A stretch of DNA of 64,000 nucleotides from Toxorhynchites rutilus septentrionalis (Eukaryota; Arthropoda; Insecta; Diptera; Culicidae): contig NC_073746.1 in assembly GCF_029784135.1 (NCBI RefSeq), positions 243,508,307-243,572,306 of the forward strand, in the 5' to 3' direction. Shown one piece after another: positions 60,581 through 64,000 of the stretch (position 1 is its first letter; every line of letters begins with the position of its first letter). The translations under genes were made by a program, and so were the position numbers. Under the pieces are notes generated by a model that was given only the letters and a program-made list of their open reading frames with translations, had not been told where the DNA came from and made no database searches.

Positions 60581-60769
60581 AATTGAAAAAGGCTGCGAGG
60601 CCCTAACCAAAATAAACGAATGGGTTATCCCAGAGCAGAAACGTCAAATTGCTGTTTCAATCCTCTCCGATCATCCGAAAGATATTCCCATGAGTTCATA
60701 CAAAACATAATAAACACTTTAGTAGTAGTTGTTGAGGTTTTATTGGAAATATTGAGGAATTTATAGATT

Positions 60770-60905
60770 TCTTTTTATTATAGGGACTTTCAACCGTTGG
60801 GCTGGTTCGTCACTCAGATCACGGCTTTATTGCCATTCCGAAGGGAGTGAGAATTAAACTTTTGACCTTTAGTGTGAGAGGTTAACCACTACGCCAGATC
60901 GCCTT
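60770..60905 (-). mobile_element. short SINE, family 4, tRNA-like head
   Basis: On the minus strand the element starts ggcgatctggcgtagtggtt (A-box tggcgtagtggttaacc), with a decayed B-box region (caaaagtttaattctc), and ends with an A-rich tail (ataataaaaagaaa) at about 60770. It is inserted in the Tc1 relic. No certain target duplication was found. Confidence 0.6.
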
Positions 60906-61110
60906 CTAAGAATTAAACGAGTTTCAAACAAAGATCCGTTTAAGCCTGCAAATAGAAACAGAGACGAGCTGAACTTGTCTGTGAGTTCCCGAACAACCCA
61001 GAGACGGCTTGTGGAGCATGGACTCGATGGTAAAAGGCCCAGGAAGGTTCCTATGCTCACTCAGAAGCATCTTCTACCGAGGTTGAATTTTTGCAAGGAC
61101 CATTTCGATT

Positions 61111-61231
61111 GGTCTATCCCACTCCGCGTGCGATAGCATAGCATCTTCCAATATCTGAGCATAAAGGATCAGTACCTTTATGCTCAGATATTGGAAGATG
61201 CTATGCTACCGCGCGCGGAGTGGGATAGACC
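61111..61231. repeat. large near-perfect hairpin, 57-bp arms
   Basis: The left arm, 61111-61167 (ggtctatcccactccgcg...), and right arm, 61175-61231 (...gagtgggatagacc), are reverse complements at 55 of 57 positions, with a 7-base loop. The right arm carries the transposase-encoding sequence (AQILEDAMLP phrase), so the left arm is an inverted copy of a piece of the same gene. Confidence 0.95.
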
Positions 61232-61699
61232 GTTAAAATGGCAATTCATGCAAGACAACGACCCCAAACTGTGAAGAAATGGTTTTTCATCATAGAACTC
61301 AAATCCCATCGAGAATCTATGGCAGCTCGTAAAAAAGTCGGTTTATACGAACAATAGCACACTGGTGTGAGATCCCTATCGGCACTTATCGAAAGCTGGT
61401 AGATTCTCTGCCGAACTGGGTCTTCCGAAACAAAGGTTATATGACGAAATATTAGCACAGAATACTGAAGGAAGCCTTTTCCGGCATGAAGTTATTTTTA
61501 CATTTTTTTTGACATGAATTTTCAGCTGGTTTTATTTTTTGACGCGTTATTTTGGTGTTAAAGTACGCCAAAAGAGCTTTTTATATGAATTGTTGTTTTT
61601 TCAACAGTGGATTTTTTATTATAGATTAAAACATACTACGAGTATTTCTCCTCAAAGTTTTGCAACTTTCTTCTTTCGCCACTGTACAGTCGGTTTCAG

Positions 61700-64000
61700 A
61701 CACAATTTTTTATTGATACTTTTCACAATTAGCTATAAAACCTATAACTGTATCATAAAGATTACACATTTGATACGGAAAAGTGAATTTTCATTCATAG
61801 TTTCTATATTAAAAATGTGAAAAAAGCCATTATCATTTTCGCCTCATAATTTGGAAGATGAGCCCTCAACGCGAATACGCGTAAATTATCAGAGCAGTCG
61901 GTCATTGTTCTCTCTTGCTAATGTTTAAAGTGTTTGACTGAAGCTAAATATTTCATACTTAGCGTGACAGATAAAATTTGATCACTAATGTACTAATCAA
62001 ATATATTTGACACAAAACACGACAAGCAAATATTCAGTTTTTAACGCTTACATATTAATTTATATATTAACGTACAGTGTACGGTTGAATTAAAGTGGTT
62101 TTGAACTCTGGAAGTTCATTCGCCTATAAGACGAATAGATTGCAATTCGTTATTTAATACCGTGAGTGTCCCAAAGTTTGCCCCTGTGCTCTGCCTTTGC
62201 AGCGTATTCCTCTCATTCCAACATTACCAACAAAAACTCTCTCCCTCTGTTTCGCGTTTCGCTCTGCTACGGCAGCGCATCGTGAATCGGAGCGGAAGAA
62301 ATGCACTCCGTTGGCCGGCGGAAAGCGCAAGGCGGTGGATCGCGGATGCACGGACTCTTGGCCAGATACCGTACACTCGTACACACCCATACCCTCTGAC
62401 CGAAAGATGCACTGCCGCCGAGAGTAGCAAGCAGATACTTCGCGCGCGCATCACGAAAGATTGTACATCATAAAAGTGGAGGAATTTTCTCACGGTTTCC
62501 ACCGCGCAACGTCCGCTCCCGGATGGTCCCTCTTTTCTTCTGGGCTGGATCCCGACTGGCTGATCTGCCAATACTGGAGTGATCCGGGGCTTCAGTTTAA
62601 AAATCTTTCTGATTTTTCGTTCGTAAATATATCACATTCCTCGACGTGGAAATTGACTCAGAATGTTGCCGAGGCCCTTCAACTTTACGATTCAAACGTC
62701 ACACCAATCGGGGCAACCTAAGCGTAGAATAAACTATGCATATGCTGGCGAGATACCAGCAGTAACAGCAGCAGCGGCCGAAGCAGAGCCGAGGGAAAGG
62801 ACACAAATAATAATTAATCATAACGTGTAATTGAATCAATTAAATGCCTCCAGATCAACAGTGCGCCTCGGGTACTCGGGAAGCGTAACTTCCAGAGCTT
62901 CAGTGCAGCTGAAGCGATGCTGAGGGTTTTTAAACGCTTAATGATCTGCCCGACGACGGTGACGGTCCCCGTTCTCCCGACGATAGTCAAAGTGTGAGAA
63001 ATCAAGCCTTGCGAGATGATGGGCAATATGTCGGGTTCGTCGCCAGCGGAATCCCTCCGGGTTGTACGCTTGGCCGTTTGTTGATTTATTGAGTGATTAA
63101 TGATGAGTTTTTCGCGCAGATCTTACGGACTTTGTACCTGATAGGAGAGAGGTGAACACCGAGGGAGATCTTTACACCTCGGCTCAGGAAGGTCACCTCG
63201 ATATGACGTAGAAGTGAAAGCAGAAGATTCGTCCGTTTATTTCATTTTTTTGCCTTCAATATTTTACAGTGTGTGCAATATGTAACGACCTAATTTTCCG
63301 TGCTGCCTCTGGAAGCTACCATGAGCTGAATATCAAACCACTCAATATAGTTCCCCTTTCGCAACAGTTTTTTTTATTTTTGCGCTCGGTAACACGTCTC
63401 ACGGGCATTGGAATTTCGCGCTTTGAATTTGATGTTTTTTCTCCTTTATTTCGCTGTACCGTTTCCCGAACAGAACACCGGTTGGCGTTCACGAGGCAAA
63501 GATTAAGCCAAGAACATGAAACAGTTGGACCTACTGAGTGAGCGCAGCCCATGGATTGGGATGCGGCGATGGAATGGGGATGCGTTTCTTACGTATTTAC
63601 TACACGTTTTTCAGTCCGATGTTCAGTTTGGTGGTTATCTTCGCGAGTTTCTTTTATTCGGATTCTGCGAAAATTTGTTCCAAGGGTTTGCGGGAGCTGG
63701 AAAGGGTCGGGGTGGAGGCGTGGATTCTGGTGAGTAGCTTAAAATTGAATTTACACCATATGGTTCGCTGTGGACCCAGGCTGCACGGTCAAATATGTTT
63801 CTGTGATGGGGGAGAAAGAAATGTTGGTATTTTTTTGCTGTATACCACGTTTTACCTCTCGTTTGGGAAGCACCATTTCCTCCACCGGAGGCGGAGATGA
63901 AAATAATCCTGGCCGAGTGAATGACCTGGCAATATGTGTACTATCGAATATAGAGCGCTTCGGCGGGTGATAAGATAAGGTTATGCTAACGAAATTTATT
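61700..64000 (-). other. continuation of the svp upstream intron
   Basis: No coding similarity was found on either strand. A short GC-rich block at about 62160-62570 and another at 63400-63770 resemble the single-copy DNA nearer the exon. The only repeat noted is a short trinucleotide run, (agc)n-like, near 62757-62778. The COUP-TF zinc-finger DBD sequence (two C4 fingers with a CEGCKSFF-type P-box) was looked for and not seen. Confidence 0.4.

Larger units (their letters stand above)
60590..61690 (+). pseudogene. Tc1-like transposon relic with SINE insertion and hairpin duplication
   Basis: On the plus strand, EQKRQIAVSILSD-like residues (60635-60675) open the transposase. After a SINE at 60770-60905 the sequence continues with ELNLSVSSRTTQRRLVEHGL and DGKRPRKVPMLTQKHLLPRL (60965-61085), then FCKDHFDW. 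At 61111-61231 a 57-bp inverted duplication interrupts it, followed by LKWQFMQDNDPK (second catalytic Asp, 61236-61271). A NPIENLWQLVKKS phrase (about 61300-61345) contains the third acidic residue. The right terminus, reversed, is probably cagtggcgaaagaagaaagt at about 61685. The left terminus was not found. Confidence 0.75.

Noticed and set aside
1..64000. Bacterial-type systems: operons, CRISPR arrays, toxin-antitoxin, phage islands
   Set aside because: No supporting sequence; all coding signals are eukaryotic (spliced nuclear receptor) or eukaryotic transposons.

Overview
This window is intron-rich, repeat-rich animal DNA. The one confident host gene fragment is on the minus strand at 51957-53284: the ligand-binding-domain exon of the orphan nuclear receptor seven-up (svp, insect COUP-TF). 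The fly-type protein, the AT-rich introns, the many Tc1/mariner/hAT remnants and the tRNA-derived SINEs suggest a large-genome dipteran, most likely a culicine mosquito such as Aedes. The species is inferred, not proven. There are no bacterial operons, CRISPR arrays or phage genes.

Layout. From 1 to about 50 kb is a transposon graveyard. It holds two complete but dead Tc1-like elements (4766-6471, 9319-10628), a Tc1 pseudogene split by a hAT-like element (15340-17180), a second hAT-like copy in another Tc1 relic (24240-26640), a third hAT-like copy (48149-49889), and several MITEs with readable target-site duplications (17447-17873, 30784-31843, 32197-32371, 41593-41850). It also holds mariner deletion derivatives, at least four SINE types, one non-LTR retrotransposon RNase H remnant (34690-35760) and a ~1.2-kb repeat family containing internal tandem arrays (21715-22920, 39765-40977). 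Between these lie GC-richer, apparently single-copy stretches with no recognisable genes (about 11.7-14.3, 18.5-20.8, 27.0-29.4, 32.4-34.6, 37.5-39.7 and 45.0-47.5 kb).

From 51.7 to 53.3 kb lies the svp exon. From 53.3 to 64 kb the sequence reads as the upstream svp intron (minus-strand gene), largely free of mobile elements except for a Tc1 relic with a SINE and a large hairpin at 60.59-61.7 kb. The DNA-binding-domain exons should lie beyond 64 kb. I could not find the usual final LBD exon (helices 8-12 with AF-2) in the window.

The main biological point is that the svp exon can be used in two ways. A good splice donor at 52741/52740 lies exactly where COUP-TF proteins continue with Asp-Ala-Cys-Gly. 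The reading frame also runs straight through that donor for a further 261 residues to a stop. This matches the known two-isoform arrangement of Drosophila seven-up, in which the type 2 protein diverges inside the LBD.
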